DNA of 64,000 nt from the NCBI RefSeq assembly GCF_003397585.1, contig NZ_QJUV01000001.1, positions 186,001-250,000 on the forward strand. Reading direction: 5' to 3'. Every line of letters starts with the position of its first letter. Within the stretch, counting starts at the first letter, position 1. This document shows, piece after piece, positions 9,678 through 20,000 of the stretch. The position numbers and the translations under genes are program-made. This stretch comes from Gardnerella piotii (lineage in GTDB: Bacteria > Actinomycetota > Actinomycetes > Actinomycetales > Bifidobacteriaceae). Under the pieces are notes generated by a model. The model worked only from the letters and a program-made list of their open reading frames with translations, was not told the DNA's origin and did not search any database.

Positions 9678-9911
9678 ATGAATAGTATCATCGCTCTCGC
9701 AGGATTGACGGGCAACCTTAGCATTCTCGGCTTTGCCGTTGCTACTCTTTCCCCTGCTATCGGAATGGCAATGGTTGTATCCAAGGCTATGGAATCCACT
9801 GCACGTCAGCCAGAAGTCGGCAACCGTATTCAGTTGTTCATGTTTATTGGCTTGGCATTCATCGAGGTTCTGGGCTTGCTCGGATTCGTTGCCTACATTA
9901 TGGGAAGCTGA
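9678..9911 (+). CDS. atpE: ATP synthase Fo subunit c
   Basis: This small two-helix proteolipid forms the rotating ring of Fo. Helix 1 contains FAVATLSPAIGMAMV; the polar loop reads ARQPEVGNR (family R-Q-P). Helix 2 contains the ion-binding carboxylate Glu63 in FIEVLGL. Hydrophobic residues follow the Glu and no Gln lies at the sodium-ligand position, so a proton-type ring is expected. GAAAGG lies upstream of ATG 9678. The 77 aa length is typical. Confidence 0.97.
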   Translation: MNSIIALAGLTGNLSILGFAVATLSPAIGMAMVVSKAMESTARQPEVGNRIQLFMFIGLAFIEVLGLLGFVAYIMGS

Positions 9912-9971
9912 ACCGAACGAAACAACTCGTTCCAACGCATACAAGTGTTGAAAGAATAGAAAGGACAAGCC

Positions 9972-10514
9972 ATGGCATATGCAGCCGAAACTAATAAACT
10001 GGCGTTGTTCTTGCCGGAGCCTTACGACGTTATATGGTCGCTGGTTATTTTAGTTGTTCTTGCAGCGTTTTTCTACAAGTTCGTTATGCCTAAATTCCAG
10101 GCAATTCTTGATGAGCGCGCAGAAAAAATCGAAGGCGGAATGGCCAAAGCAGCAAACGTGCAGCGTGAAGCTGATGAGTTAAAGAGCCAGATGGAAGAAG
10201 AACTCTCTAATGCTCAAGCAGATGCTGCAAAGACTCGCGAACAGGCTCGAGCACAAGCTTCCAAGATTGTTGATGAAGCAAGACAGCGTGCAGAAAAAGA
10301 TGCTGCGAAGATTATTAGTGAAGCTCAGCATTCCATTGAAGCTCAGCATAAGCACGCTATGACTAGCCTCCAAGGAGAAGTCTCGGTACTCGCTGCGGCG
10401 TTAGCCGGAAAGATTCTTGCTTCTAAGCTAGATGACGATACCGTAGGCTCCAAAATCATTGATCATGTGATTGATGAAGTAGGAGACGTTAAGGATTCGG
10501 CGCAAAACAAGTAG
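9972..10514 (+). CDS. atpF: ATP synthase Fo subunit b
   Basis: This is the peripheral-stalk subunit. A single N-terminal membrane helix (about residues 18-40, VIWSLVILVVLAAFFYKFV) is followed by a long charged coiled coil rich in Ala, Glu, Lys and Arg (residues ~50-150), as expected for a b dimer that connects subunit a to delta and alpha. The family landmark PKFQAILDERAEKIEGG sits at the start of the coil. GAAAGGA precedes the ATG. Length 180 aa is normal. Confidence 0.96.
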   Translation: MAYAAETNKLALFLPEPYDVIWSLVILVVLAAFFYKFVMPKFQAILDERAEKIEGGMAKAANVQREADELKSQMEEELSNAQADAAKTREQARAQASKIVDEARQRAEKDAAKIISEAQHSIEAQHKHAMTSLQGEVSVLAAALAGKILASKLDDDTVGSKIIDHVIDEVGDVKDSAQNK

Positions 10515-10592
10515 TTAACGCAAGCTTTCACTAAGTTTTATGTCTTAGTGTTGCTAATCGCTACTTAGTTTTGCATAAATGAGGAGGTACGG

Positions 10593-11174
10593 ATGCCAGA
10601 AAAGGCATCGCGAGTAAGCGAAAACTTATCGCGTTCTTCGCTTGCGCAAGCCATTTCAGATGCTCATGACGAAGCTCAGCGCATATCTGATGAGCTTTCA
10701 ACAATGATGGATACGCTAGAAAAGTATCCAGAGCTTTCTGACGCCATTACCGATCCAAATAGGTCTTCGGAAGATAAATCTCGCTTAATAGACGAGCTTA
10801 TTGGAGGTAAGGCGCATCCCGTTGTTTTGCGCATTATGCACTACCTGGTAGGAACTTGGCATGGTGGCGCAGAAAGTGGCAAGACGGGCAGCTTTGGCGG
10901 CGCATGGTCTGGTTTTGAGCGCGAAGCAGGCGAAACTTTGGTTACTGTTACAACCGCTCAGCCTCTTACGGATAAGCAAATCAAGCGTTTGATTGAGATT
11001 TACAGCAATAAGTTGGGTCATCGTGCGTACATAAACCCAATCGTAGATCCAAACGTGCTTGGTGGAATGCGTATACGTATTGGCGATCAAGTAACAGACC
11101 GCACAATGTTAATGCAGCTTAAGCAGCTGCAGCGTTCTGCGCGCAATGGCGCTTGGACACAGGCAGTGAAGTAA
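10593..11174 (+). CDS. atpH: ATP synthase F1 subunit delta
   Basis: Delta links the b stalk to the top of the alpha3-beta3 head. The N-terminal ~110 residues are helical (the alpha-binding part), and the C-terminal part contains the family signature [24 protein letters not shown]. At 193 aa it is slightly longer than the common ~180. Ribosome site GAGGAGG precedes ATG 10593. It lies between atpF and atpA, the standard place. Confidence 0.95.
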   Translation: MPEKASRVSENLSRSSLAQAISDAHDEAQRISDELSTMMDTLEKYPELSDAITDPNRSSEDKSRLIDELIGGKAHPVVLRIMHYLVGTWHGGAESGKTGSFGGAWSGFEREAGETLVTVTTAQPLTDKQIKRLIEIYSNKLGHRAYINPIVDPNVLGGMRIRIGDQVTDRTMLMQLKQLQRSARNGAWTQAVK

Positions 11175-11190
11175 TAAATTAAGGAGAATT

Positions 11191-12867
11191 ATGGCGGAAC
11201 TATCTATTGATCCCGCCCTTATACGCAAGGCACTTGACGGGTTTGTTGACTCGTACAAGCCAGCAGACATGCCAACGCAAGAAGTTGGCTATGTTGTTAC
11301 GGCTGGTGACGGCATTGCGCACGTAGCTGGATTGACTGGCTGCATGGCAAACGAGCTGCTCACCTTTGAGAACGACACCCTGGGCCTAGCGTTTAACCTT
11401 GATGCTCACGAAATCGGCGTGGTTATTCTAGGCGATTTTACGGGCATTGAGGAAGGGCAGGAAGTTTACCGCACTGGCGAAGTGTTATCTGTGCCAGTGG
11501 GAGACGCCTATCTTGGTCGTACAGTAGACCCATTGGGTAATCCGATTGATGGTCTTGGTGCGATTGAGTGCAAGGAGCGTCGTATTCTTGAAGCCCAGGC
11601 TCCAGACGTGATTCATCGTCACCCTGTGGATGAGCCTTTGTCTACTGGCTTAAAGGCCATTGACGCAATGACGCCAATCGGTCGCGGTCAGCGTCAGCTG
11701 ATTATTGGCGATCGTCAAACTGGTAAAACCGCAATCGCAATCGATACGATTATTAACCAGCGCACAAACTGGGAAAGTGGAGATCCAAAGAAGCAAGTTC
11801 GTTGCATTTACGTAGCAATCGGACAAAAGGGTTCAACAATCGCTGCTGTACGTCAAAGCCTCGAAGAAGCAGGCGCTATGAAGTACACAACAATCGTTGC
11901 CAGCCCAGCTTCGGATTCTGCAGGTTTTAAGTACATTGCTCCATACACTGGTTCTGCAATTGGACAGCATTGGATGTACAACGGCAAGCATGTTTTGATT
12001 GTTTTCGACGACTTGTCTAAGCAAGCAGAAGCATATCGTTCGATTTCTTTGCTTCTTCGTCGCCCACCTGGGCGTGAAGCTTACCCAGGCGACGTGTTCT
12101 ATCTTCACTCTCGTCTGCTAGAAAGATGCGCAAAGCTTTCCGACGATATGGGCGGCGGCTCAATGACTGGCTTACCAATTATTGAGACCAAGGCAAACGA
12201 CGTTTCTGCATACATTCCAACCAACGTGATTTCTATTACAGATGGCCAGATCTTCTTGCAGTCCGATTTGTTCAACGCAGGTCAGCGCCCAGCAGTTGAT
12301 GTTGGTATTTCTGTGTCTCGTGTTGGTGGCGCAGCTCAGGCCAAGGCTTTGAAGAAGGTCTCTGGCATGCTTAAGATTTCGTTGGCTCGTTACAAGTCTT
12401 TGGAATCCTTTGCAATGTTTGCTTCCGATTTGGATGCAGCTTCCAAGGCTCAGCTCACTCGTGGCGCTCGCTTAACCGAGTTGCTTAAGCAGAAGCAGTT
12501 CTCGCCTCGTTCCATGGAGCAAGAGGTTGTTTCCGTGTGGGCTGGTACTCATGGAAAGTTAGACGACATTCCTGTAAAAGACGTGCTTCGCTTTGAAAGC
12601 GAAATGTTGGATTATCTAGATAAGGGAACCGACATTTTGCAAGTGATTCGCGATACCGAGGACTTTACAAAAGAGACAGAAGCAAAGCTTGATGCCGCAA
12701 TCGAAGATTTCCGTAAGTCGTTTAAGACTTCTGCAGGAAAGCCTTTGATTGTTAAGGATTCTTTGCCTCCTGCCGAGAATCCTGCTCCTGTTGAGAAGGA
12801 AAAGCTTGTTGCAAAGCCAAAGTCGGATGGTCGCGATTCAAGCAATAACGAGTCTGAGGGGAAGTAG
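11191..12867 (+). CDS. atpA: ATP synthase F1 subunit alpha
   Basis: This is the non-catalytic nucleotide-binding subunit of the F1 head. Residues ~25-95 are the beta-barrel and GDRQTGKT (about residue 172) is the Walker A loop. The family signature region with [14 protein letters not shown] (arginine-finger area) is present around residue 370. The C-terminal helical domain is followed by an unusual extra tail of ~35 residues rich in Pro, Lys, Glu, Ser (up to NNESEGK), making 558 aa against a usual ~505-545. Ribosome site AAGGAG precedes the ATG; 16 bases separate it from atpH. Confidence 0.98.
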   Translation: MAELSIDPALIRKALDGFVDSYKPADMPTQEVGYVVTAGDGIAHVAGLTGCMANELLTFENDTLGLAFNLDAHEIGVVILGDFTGIEEGQEVYRTGEVLSVPVGDAYLGRTVDPLGNPIDGLGAIECKERRILEAQAPDVIHRHPVDEPLSTGLKAIDAMTPIGRGQRQLIIGDRQTGKTAIAIDTIINQRTNWESGDPKKQVRCIYVAIGQKGSTIAAVRQSLEEAGAMKYTTIVASPASDSAGFKYIAPYTGSAIGQHWMYNGKHVLIVFDDLSKQAEAYRSISLLLRRPPGREAYPGDVFYLHSRLLERCAKLSDDMGGGSMTGLPIIETKANDVSAYIPTNVISITDGQIFLQSDLFNAGQRPAVDVGISVSRVGGAAQAKALKKVSGMLKISLARYKSLESFAMFASDLDAASKAQLTRGARLTELLKQKQFSPRSMEQEVVSVWAGTHGKLDDIPVKDVLRFESEMLDYLDKGTDILQVIRDTEDFTKETEAKLDAAIEDFRKSFKTSAGKPLIVKDSLPPAENPAPVEKEKLVAKPKSDGRDSSNNESEGK

Positions 12868-12870
12868 CGT

Positions 12871-13875
12871 ATGTCTTCCCAACTTGCATTGAAATCGAGA
12901 ATTATTTCCACACAGTCTTTGGGTAAAATCTTTAAGGCTCAGGAAATGATTGCGTCTTCGCATATTGCAAAAGCGCGAGATATTGCGCTTAACGCTAAGC
13001 CATACAGCGACGCAATTTTCGATGCCGTGCAGGCGTTGGTAGCTCATCACGAAGCAAACATTAAGCATCCAATCTTTGGAAAAGAGCGTGCGGGTAATCG
13101 CGTAGCCGTTCTGGCGTTGACTTCCGACCGCGGAATGGCGGGCGCGTTTACGTCTTCGATTATTCGAGAAACCGAGGCGCTGCTTACAAAGCTAGACGCC
13201 GAAGGAAAGCACGCAGAGTTGTATGTGTATGGTCGCCGAGGTGCAACCTATTACAAGTATCGTAATCGCGACGTTGCAGGCACTTGGGAAGGGTCTACGG
13301 ATCATCCTGATGTAACAATCGCAGAGCGAATCTCCGATACTTTAATGGACGCCTACATGACTCCCGAAGAAGATGGCGGTGTTAGCGAGCTTTACATTGT
13401 GTTCACTGAGTTTATAAACATGGTGAGGCAAAAGGTTCGTACGCTACGCATGCTTCCAGTTGAGCTGGTTCCGTTAAAAGACGGCGAAGAGTTTGCTATG
13501 CATAGGCCTGACTACGAGGCGGCTTCTGGCCCTTCTGCTTCGCTTTCGTCTACGGGTGCGGTTTCGGCGCGTGAAGAAGCTGTTAGTCGCAGCAATCCAG
13601 ATGCTGTGGAATATTGCTTTGAGCCTAGCCCAGACGAAGTTTTGGATGCAGTTTTGCCAAAGTATATTCAGTCGCGTATTCACGAATGCTTGCTTACATC
13701 TGCAGCTTCCGAAACAGCTAGTAGGCAAAATGCTATGCACACGGCTACAGACAACGCCCGCAATTTGGTGGATGATTTAACGAGAAAGCTTAATGCTTCT
13801 CGCCAGGCTTCCATTACACAAGAACTTACCGAGATTATCGGCAGCGCTGATGCGCTGAATAATGAGGAGGAATAG
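12871..13875 (+). CDS. atpG: ATP synthase F1 subunit gamma
   Basis: Gamma is the central rotor shaft. The N-terminal coiled coil begins with LKSRIISTQSLGKIFKAQEMI (family pattern R-I-S-T..I..A..M), the Rossmann-like middle contains LTSDRGMAGAF, and the C-terminal helix includes ASRQNAMHTATDNA. It is longer than usual (334 aa against ~290-310) because of an insertion of roughly 40 residues, rich in Ser, Ala and Glu, around residues 208-250, between the ELVPL strand and the EYCFEPS strand. The start ATG 12871 follows the atpA stop by only three bases, so the two are probably coupled. Confidence 0.96.
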   Translation: MSSQLALKSRIISTQSLGKIFKAQEMIASSHIAKARDIALNAKPYSDAIFDAVQALVAHHEANIKHPIFGKERAGNRVAVLALTSDRGMAGAFTSSIIRETEALLTKLDAEGKHAELYVYGRRGATYYKYRNRDVAGTWEGSTDHPDVTIAERISDTLMDAYMTPEEDGGVSELYIVFTEFINMVRQKVRTLRMLPVELVPLKDGEEFAMHRPDYEAASGPSASLSSTGAVSAREEAVSRSNPDAVEYCFEPSPDEVLDAVLPKYIQSRIHECLLTSAASETASRQNAMHTATDNARNLVDDLTRKLNASRQASITQELTEIIGSADALNNEEE

Positions 13876-15369
<1,494 letters not shown>

Positions 15370-15371
15370 TT

Positions 15372-15686
15372 ATGGCAGAAAAGCAAGTGAAAACGCTGCA
15401 CGTTAGTGTGGTTGCAGCCAGGCATCCTGTTTGGGAAGGCGATGCTAAGTTTGTTGTTATTCCTTCTGTGAATGGCACAATGGGTGTTCTTCCTGGGCAT
15501 GAGGCTGTGCTTGCGTTGATTGATCACGGATTTGTAAAGGTTGACGATTTGCAAGGCGTTCGTCACGTTTTTAAGGTGACTGACGGCTTTTATTCCGTTG
15601 ACAACGATCACATTACGATTGCTGTTGAGCATAGTTGCAATGTTGATAAAGACGGCAACGTTTTGCCCAATGCAAAAGTGATTTAA
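15372..15686 (+). CDS. atpC: ATP synthase F1 subunit epsilon
   Basis: Epsilon couples the rotor to the c ring and modulates ATPase activity. The start is set at ATG 15372, two bases after the atpD stop; an upstream in-frame start at 15336 lies inside atpD and is rejected. The protein (104 aa) consists almost entirely of the N-terminal beta-sandwich (LHVSVVAARHPVWEGDAKFV, LPGHEAVLALI). The C-terminal helical hairpin found in longer homologues is missing, as in several actinobacteria. A terminator follows. Confidence 0.94.
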   Translation: MAEKQVKTLHVSVVAARHPVWEGDAKFVVIPSVNGTMGVLPGHEAVLALIDHGFVKVDDLQGVRHVFKVTDGFYSVDNDHITIAVEHSCNVDKDGNVLPNAKVI

Positions 15687-15728
15687 GCCTAACTCTTACG
15701 GTTTTATAAGACCTAAGTTTCATATATT

Positions 15729-15770
15729 GCAGGAGTTTGCGATTATTTATCGCGACTCCTGCTTTTGTTT
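15729..15770 (+). terminator. atp operon terminator
   Basis: The outer arms GCAGGAGT/ACTCCTGC enclose an inner GCGAT/ATCGC, followed by TTTTGTTTTAT. It lies 43 bases after the atpC stop. Confidence 0.85.
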
Positions 15771-15861
15771 TATTTGTGTTTTATCTGTTTTAGCGTTTGA
15801 TCTGTTTTATTTCTGTTTTATCCCTGTTTATCTGTTATGGAAAGGTTATAACAATACATTA

Positions 15862-15884
15862 GGGGGGTAGGGTATCTGTATACT
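15862..15884 (+). promoter_or_regulatory. short poly-G tract and candidate promoter of surface protein gene
   Basis: A run of six G (15862-15867) is followed by TAG GG and a good -10 hexamer TATACT at 15879-15884, about 100 bases before the start codon at 15985. The G run falls in the -35/-10 spacer. A similar but longer G run sits before the second surface protein gene. The rest of the 298-base gap holds only the atp terminator. Confidence 0.45.
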
Positions 15885-15984
15885 TTGTAATGATTTAATT
15901 TAAGCCTAAGTTGAATCACTTATTGTGCTGTTTTAGCAAATAGGCTCTTCGCACGATGATTCGTGATGAGAGGAAAGGAAAAGT

Positions 15985-17862
15985 ATGTTAAGTAAAAAAG
16001 CGATTGCCGCATTTGCAGCGGTAGCGACTTTTGTTTCGGGAATTGCGTTTGCAATGCCAGCGTTGGCTAGTAATGCGACTCCAGTTCAAACGAATAGCAC
16101 TGGAGAATCTGCTGAACTCTCTCCTCTAGAGACACTTAAAAAACGCGTTAACGGTTCTCGTCTTCTAAAAAGTGAAATTGATGAGATTTTAGATTATGTA
16201 AACAAAAACAAGTCGAAGGTTACCGGTCGTAATAACGATAGTGAGAATGCTGCTGTTCTTAAATACGTAAACGACAAGATTGTTAAATATCGTGCTATGC
16301 ATCTTGACGTTATTGGTTTGCATGATCTTGCTAATAAGATGCGTGAAGCTACTACTTTCCAGTCGGCTAGTCAAATTTTCTACGGTAGTAAAGATGAGCG
16401 TAATAAGGCTCAAAGCGCATACGTTAATGGCAAAGCTGCTTTAGTTAAAAAAGCTAAAGATGAGGGTCTTACTTTAGTTGCTAACAAAATTAAAGAGTCT
16501 AATTACAGTTCTTTAGATTCTTTGGAAAATTTGCTTAATGAATCAGAGAAGTATGCAAAGGAAGATTTAATTAAGCAGGCAAATGCTAAAGGTTTCCACT
16601 TTACTGCTACGCTGATTAGCAAATCTGCGACTTTTAGTGGCGCTCGTGCTTTGTTTAATGAAGCTCAAAAAACAATTAGAGATACTCTGGTTAAAAGTAT
16701 GGCAGATCTTGGCATATCAGAGGAAGATTTTCTGAAGGCATTAAAGGAAAACGGCAAAAGTGCAACTCCTTCTCAGCTTGAATTATTTAGAAAAGAAGCG
16801 CAGGAACATCGCAATGTTCAAGAAAAGCCTTATGCTAACGCTGTTGAATCAGCGCAGCTAGCTAACACAGGAATGTTTACTGTTACTGAAGAAGAGAAAG
16901 CTGCTATTGCAAAGTTCCTTGGAGTTGTAGAGAGTTTTGACAATAAGCCTTTTAGTGAATTGACTACTGCTGAAGCAAATAAAGCAGGCGCTGCCGCCGT
17001 GGAATTTAATAATAAGATTTCTGCAAATCTTAAGAAAGCTATTAAAAACTACAAGGACGAAAAGGAAGATCTAGCTAAGCAAGCAGAGAACCAAGGCTTC
17101 CGCTTTATTGCTAATTTGATTCGCAACTCTAAGAAGTCTAGATTGGTTTCTTTAGAGAATCTTCTTGCAGAAGCTAAGAAGAGCAAGAATAGTGAGCGTG
17201 AAAAGAATCCAGGAGCTTCTGGTGATGTTCTCCCAGATAAGTCTGGTGATAAGCCTGCAGATAACCCTGCAGAAAAAGCCCCATCTGCTCCTTCTGCTTC
17301 CGATTCTAATGCTGCTCAAGATTCTTCTGCTGAGACTGATTCTTCTGCAAAGCCAGATCAAACTAAAGCTGTAGTTCCTTCTGCTCCTAAGAGCGTTAAT
17401 GATCTTAAGCCAGAGGTTAAGGGCAAGATTACTGTTGGCAATAATAATGTTGCTAAGGCTGGTGCATCTAACAGGGTTACTGTTCATGTTGATAACGCTA
17501 AGTTTAATGAGGAGTTAAAAAATAAGGGTTCTGTGCGTGCTTACGCGTTCATTTATTCTACTCCTAAGCTTTTGCGTGGCGTGGATGGTAGTGATTTTGT
17601 GACTGTTAAGCTTGGTGCTGATGGTGTTCCTTATTTTGATGCTCAGTTCCCTGCTGGTTATTCTGGTAAGCATACTGTTGTTCTTGTGGATGAGCAGGGC
17701 AATCAGCTTGCTTGGACGGATATTACTGTTGCGAATAGTACGTCTGGCCAGGGTGATGGTAAGGGTGTTTTGCCTGTTACTGGTGTTGCTGGCGTTTTAG
17801 TGGCGTTTGCTGCTTTAATGTTTGCGGCTTCTGGTGCAGTGTTGCGTAAGGTGCGTAGCTAA
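15985..17862 (+). CDS. LPxTG-anchored surface protein with GA-like three-helix repeats
   Basis: A signal peptide (residues 1-28, cleaved after ALA) leads to a helical ectodomain. Three segments, about residues 150-185, 193-232 and 362-399, follow one pattern: K..L...A...GF.F....I..S...S...L.NL/FNEA.K. This resembles the GA module of albumin-binding proteins (helix-G-helix-LI.KA.T..G...L..E), though similarity is weak and the call is inference. A Pro/Ser/Ala/Asp linker (about residues 405-465) is followed by a ~120-residue module starting VNDLKPEVKGKITVGNNNVA, then LPVTG (residues 596-600), a hydrophobic helix and the tail RKVRS: a sortase sorting signal. The last 480 bases are nearly identical to the 3' end of the LRR protein gene at 21012. 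AAAGGAAAAG precedes the ATG. Confidence 0.85.
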   Translation: MLSKKAIAAFAAVATFVSGIAFAMPALASNATPVQTNSTGESAELSPLETLKKRVNGSRLLKSEIDEILDYVNKNKSKVTGRNNDSENAAVLKYVNDKIVKYRAMHLDVIGLHDLANKMREATTFQSASQIFYGSKDERNKAQSAYVNGKAALVKKAKDEGLTLVANKIKESNYSSLDSLENLLNESEKYAKEDLIKQANAKGFHFTATLISKSATFSGARALFNEAQKTIRDTLVKSMADLGISEEDFLKALKENGKSATPSQLELFRKEAQEHRNVQEKPYANAVESAQLANTGMFTVTEEEKAAIAKFLGVVESFDNKPFSELTTAEANKAGAAAVEFNNKISANLKKAIKNYKDEKEDLAKQAENQGFRFIANLIRNSKKSRLVSLENLLAEAKKSKNSEREKNPGASGDVLPDKSGDKPADNPAEKAPSAPSASDSNAAQDSSAETDSSAKPDQTKAVVPSAPKSVNDLKPEVKGKITVGNNNVAKAGASNRVTVHVDNAKFNEELKNKGSVRAYAFIYSTPKLLRGVDGSDFVTVKLGADGVPYFDAQFPAGYSGKHTVVLVDEQGNQLAWTDITVANSTSGQGDGKGVLPVTGVAGVLVAFAALMFAASGAVLRKVRS

Positions 17863-17897
17863 TTAATATTACTGCTGCGTGTTAGCGCTAGTGTTTT

Positions 17898-17970
17898 AGG
17901 GCTTTCGCGTGTGTTCGCTTGCTTGTTTTCTTTCTTGCTTGCTTGCGTTCACACTCGAAGGCCCTTTTAT
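17898..17970 (+). terminator. long-stem terminator of the surface protein gene
   Basis: The arms AGGGC-TTTCG-GTGTG and CACAC-TCGAA-GGCCC, each about 17 bases long, enclose a loop of repeated CTTG and are followed by TTTTAT. The same sequence recurs almost unchanged at 23625-23693. Confidence 0.8.
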
Positions 17971-17990
17971 ATTGCATGCTGTTGTTTTGC

Positions 17991-19274
17991 TTAGTTTGCG
18001 TTAAGTAGCCACTGTGCTATGTCTATTACGCGTATTCCTTCAATGTCGTAAGAATCATGGCGAGTGTTTGCAAGCAGGATTTTAGTGTAAGAGTCTTTTA
18101 TTGCTTTTAGCGGCGAAAGTTCGCGCTCCAACGTTGCATTGTCACTAATGTTGTCTGAAACTTGAATATAAAACTTTTCGCTCGCTTTTATTGCCACAAA
18201 ATCTACTTCTTTTTGGTAAAGTTTACCAACATAAATCGCGTATCCTCTTCGCATAAGCTCAAGTGCCACAATATTCTCGTACGCTCTACCGTAATCCATG
18301 TTGCGTGTTCCTAGAATTGCGTAGCGTAGCGCGGTGTCTGCTAAATAGTATTTTTCGTTTGTTTCTAAATATTTTTTACCACGAATATCGTAACGTTTTA
18401 CTTTATAAAACATGAATGCATTGCATAAATATTTTAGATAATTGCCAACTGTTATGTGCGTTGTTTCAATATGATTCTTCTTAAGTATTGAGCTTACATT
18501 ATTTGCGGTTGTAAGATTTGCAATATTATCCATTAAAAATTCGCATATTGAGTCAAGAAGTGACACTTCCGATATTGCGTATTTGTCTACTAAATCGCGT
18601 TTAACAAGAGTTGTATACACGTTTTTTATGTACGCTTGCGCATCGTCTTGGTTAGCGTAAACGTATGATCCTGCAAGTCCGCCGTGTTGTAAATACTTTT
18701 GCAATGCATTGTTAAAGTTGTTTTTTACTTCAAAGTATTCGCAATATTCTGCAAAACTAAACGGGAATACTGGTATTTCAATGAATCTTCCACTAAACAG
18801 TGTTGCAAGGTCCGAGCTAAGTAAGAATGCGTTAGATCCCGTTAAATAAATATCGTATTTATTACTATTGTGAAGGCTGTTAATCGCAAGCTCAAATTTT
18901 GGGCATAATTGCACTTCGTCAATCATAAGAACGTTGTACGCTTCGGGTATGTAACGGCTTTCAACGTATGCAAAAAGGCTTTTGTAATTTTTCAAATTTT
19001 CATAATTTAGGTTATTGAAGTCAATGCTGATTATGTTAAGTTCTTGATTGTTTGAGTTGTTTTGCTGTTGTAGCTTGTTTGGCTGCTGTGCGTGTTTGGC
19101 TGATGCGTAAAGTTTGCTATTTTGATTGCTATAAGTGTTTTCTAAATATTTGCTATAAGCTCGCAACAACTCCGATTTTCCACTGCGTCGAATACCAGTA
19201 ATGATTTTTATATCTGGAGTGCCTTTAAGTCGCTTTAGGCGATTTAAGTAATCTGTTCTCTCAATGAGTTTCAT
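17991..19274 (-). CDS. AAA+ ATPase of the DUF4143 family
   Basis: ATG 19274 is chosen (427 aa) because AAAAGG lies nine bases upstream; a GTG three codons earlier overlaps that site. The N-terminal ATPase has Walker A GIRRSGKS (about residues 28-35) and Walker B-like VLMIDEVQLCP, then the sensor-like LTGSNAFLLS. The C-terminal half matches DUF4143, with a winged-helix-like middle and an end resembling a PD-(D/E)xK fold (GKLYQKEVDFVAI...FYIQVS, the last motif degenerate). Members are common in anaerobes; their role is not established, and some sit in variable loci. Here it lies between two surface protein genes, on the opposite strand, behind an array of alternating repeats. It was probably inserted into the surface protein cluster. 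Confidence 0.88.
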   Translation of the reverse strand: MKLIERTDYLNRLKRLKGTPDIKIITGIRRSGKSELLRAYSKYLENTYSNQNSKLYASAKHAQQPNKLQQQNNSNNQELNIISIDFNNLNYENLKNYKSLFAYVESRYIPEAYNVLMIDEVQLCPKFELAINSLHNSNKYDIYLTGSNAFLLSSDLATLFSGRFIEIPVFPFSFAEYCEYFEVKNNFNNALQKYLQHGGLAGSYVYANQDDAQAYIKNVYTTLVKRDLVDKYAISEVSLLDSICEFLMDNIANLTTANNVSSILKKNHIETTHITVGNYLKYLCNAFMFYKVKRYDIRGKKYLETNEKYYLADTALRYAILGTRNMDYGRAYENIVALELMRRGYAIYVGKLYQKEVDFVAIKASEKFYIQVSDNISDNATLERELSPLKAIKDSYTKILLANTRHDSYDIEGIRVIDIAQWLLNAN

Positions 19275-19291
19275 TGCAATCACCTTTTGTA

Positions 19292-19426
19292 TTCAAAATC
19301 GTAGTATTTTTCACTTTTGAAAGCAAACATGTATTTCTACTTTCAAAACTTTAATTTTATTTTACTTTTGAAAGTATTATATCATTTTCACTTTCAAAAC
19401 TGTAATATTTTTTAAGTTTTGAAAGT
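19292..19426. repeat. array of six alternating-orientation TTTTGAAAGT repeats upstream of the ATPase
   Basis: Copies of a 10-12-bp motif alternate in strand: TTCAAAAT 19292-19299 (degenerate), ACTTTTGAAAG 19313-19323, ACTTTCAAAACT 19339-19350, ACTTTTGAAAGT 19364-19375, ACTTTCAAAACT 19390-19401, AGTTTTGAAAGT 19415-19426. Centres are 24, 26, 25, 26 and 25 bases apart, so same-orientation copies recur every ~51 bases (about five helical turns). The array covers the leader and probable promoter of the minus-strand ATPase gene. Likely a binding array for a regulator, perhaps the ATPase itself. Confidence 0.85.
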
Positions 19427-19508
19427 GGTGTTTGTTATAGCGCACAACTTAAACTTACGAAAAATAAAAGTTTAGGTTATTGATGACTTAAACTTGTAAA
19501 AAGTGGAT

Positions 19509-19556
19509 TTTGCGGCTTATGGTGCAGTGTTGCGTAAGGTGCGTAGCTAAGTTTTG
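19509..19556 (+). pseudogene. relic of a third surface-protein 3' end
   Basis: These 48 bases match the last codons (FAASGAVLRKVRS), stop and downstream bases of the LRR protein gene at 23550-23597 with a single mismatch. No matching coding sequence lies upstream, because the segment before it belongs to the ATPase leader. It is a truncated remnant of a deleted or replaced copy. Confidence 0.85.
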
Positions 19557-19601
19557 CGGAGGTGCATTTATGCGTCGCCTGATTTTTTGCTTATCATAAG
19601 T

Positions 19602-19628
19602 TACGCCGAAACGAGTGGTGTTATGTTG
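19602..19628. repeat. 27-bp flank shared with the region after the LRR protein gene
   Basis: TACGCCGAAACGAGTGG followed by TGTTATGTTG recurs at 23847-23873 with one mismatch (C in place of the first T of that segment). In both places it lies downstream of a surface-protein 3' end, so the third copy carried the same flank. Confidence 0.8.
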
Positions 19629-19653
19629 CCGATGCTGGATTCGTCAAATCGAA

Positions 19654-19717
19654 AAATGTGCCGTAAGTAAAATGTGCCGTAACTAAAGTGTGCCGTAACA
19701 AAAATATGCGGTAATTA
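19654..19717. repeat. 16-bp tandem repeats upstream of the VbhA/Fic operon
   Basis: Four units in exact 16-base register, AAATGTGCCGTAAGTA, AAATGTGCCGTAACTA, AAGTGTGCCGTAACAA and AAATATGCGGTAATTA, are followed by a degenerate fifth (19718-19733). They end about 70 bases before the antitoxin start, where a promoter or operator would be expected. Confidence 0.85.
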
Positions 19718-19789
19718 AAATGCATTGCGAATAGTAAAATAGTGCGTAGTTGTTTTTGATTTTAGCGCGGGTGCTGGCAGGGAGTAGAA

Positions 19790-19972
19790 ATGATTGATAA
19801 AGAAACGCAAAAGTTACGACTAGAAAATGTTGCAATAGCATTATCTTCGGCAAAATTAGAAGGTGGTACTGTCTCTTCTGCATGCTTGGCTGATACAAGA
19901 AAATATATTAGAGGTTCTATAAGTGCGGATGAGCTTATATCTCTAACTCGTAAGCGTTATGGTCTGGAATAA
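19790..19972 (+). CDS. VbhA-like antitoxin of a Fic toxin
   Basis: This 60-aa protein is almost all helical. It contains SAKLEG (Ser20...Glu24-Gly25), the (S/T)xxxE(G/N) inhibition motif of class I Fic antitoxins, in which the Glu blocks ATP binding in the toxin. The C-terminal part (LADTRKYIRGSISADELISL) matches the VbhA-type helix. Ribosome site AGGGAG lies five bases before ATG 19790. The Fic gene follows after 28 bases, so the two are an operon with antitoxin first. Tandem repeats upstream may mediate autoregulation (inference). Confidence 0.88.
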   Translation: MIDKETQKLRLENVAIALSSAKLEGGTVSSACLADTRKYIRGSISADELISLTRKRYGLE

Positions 19973-20000
19973 TTAATCTTAACTTGTTTAAGGATTAATG

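Noticed and set aside
19292-19426. CRISPR array
   Set aside because: Repeats are only ~12 bp, alternate in strand, spacers are 13-15 bp and no cas genes are present.
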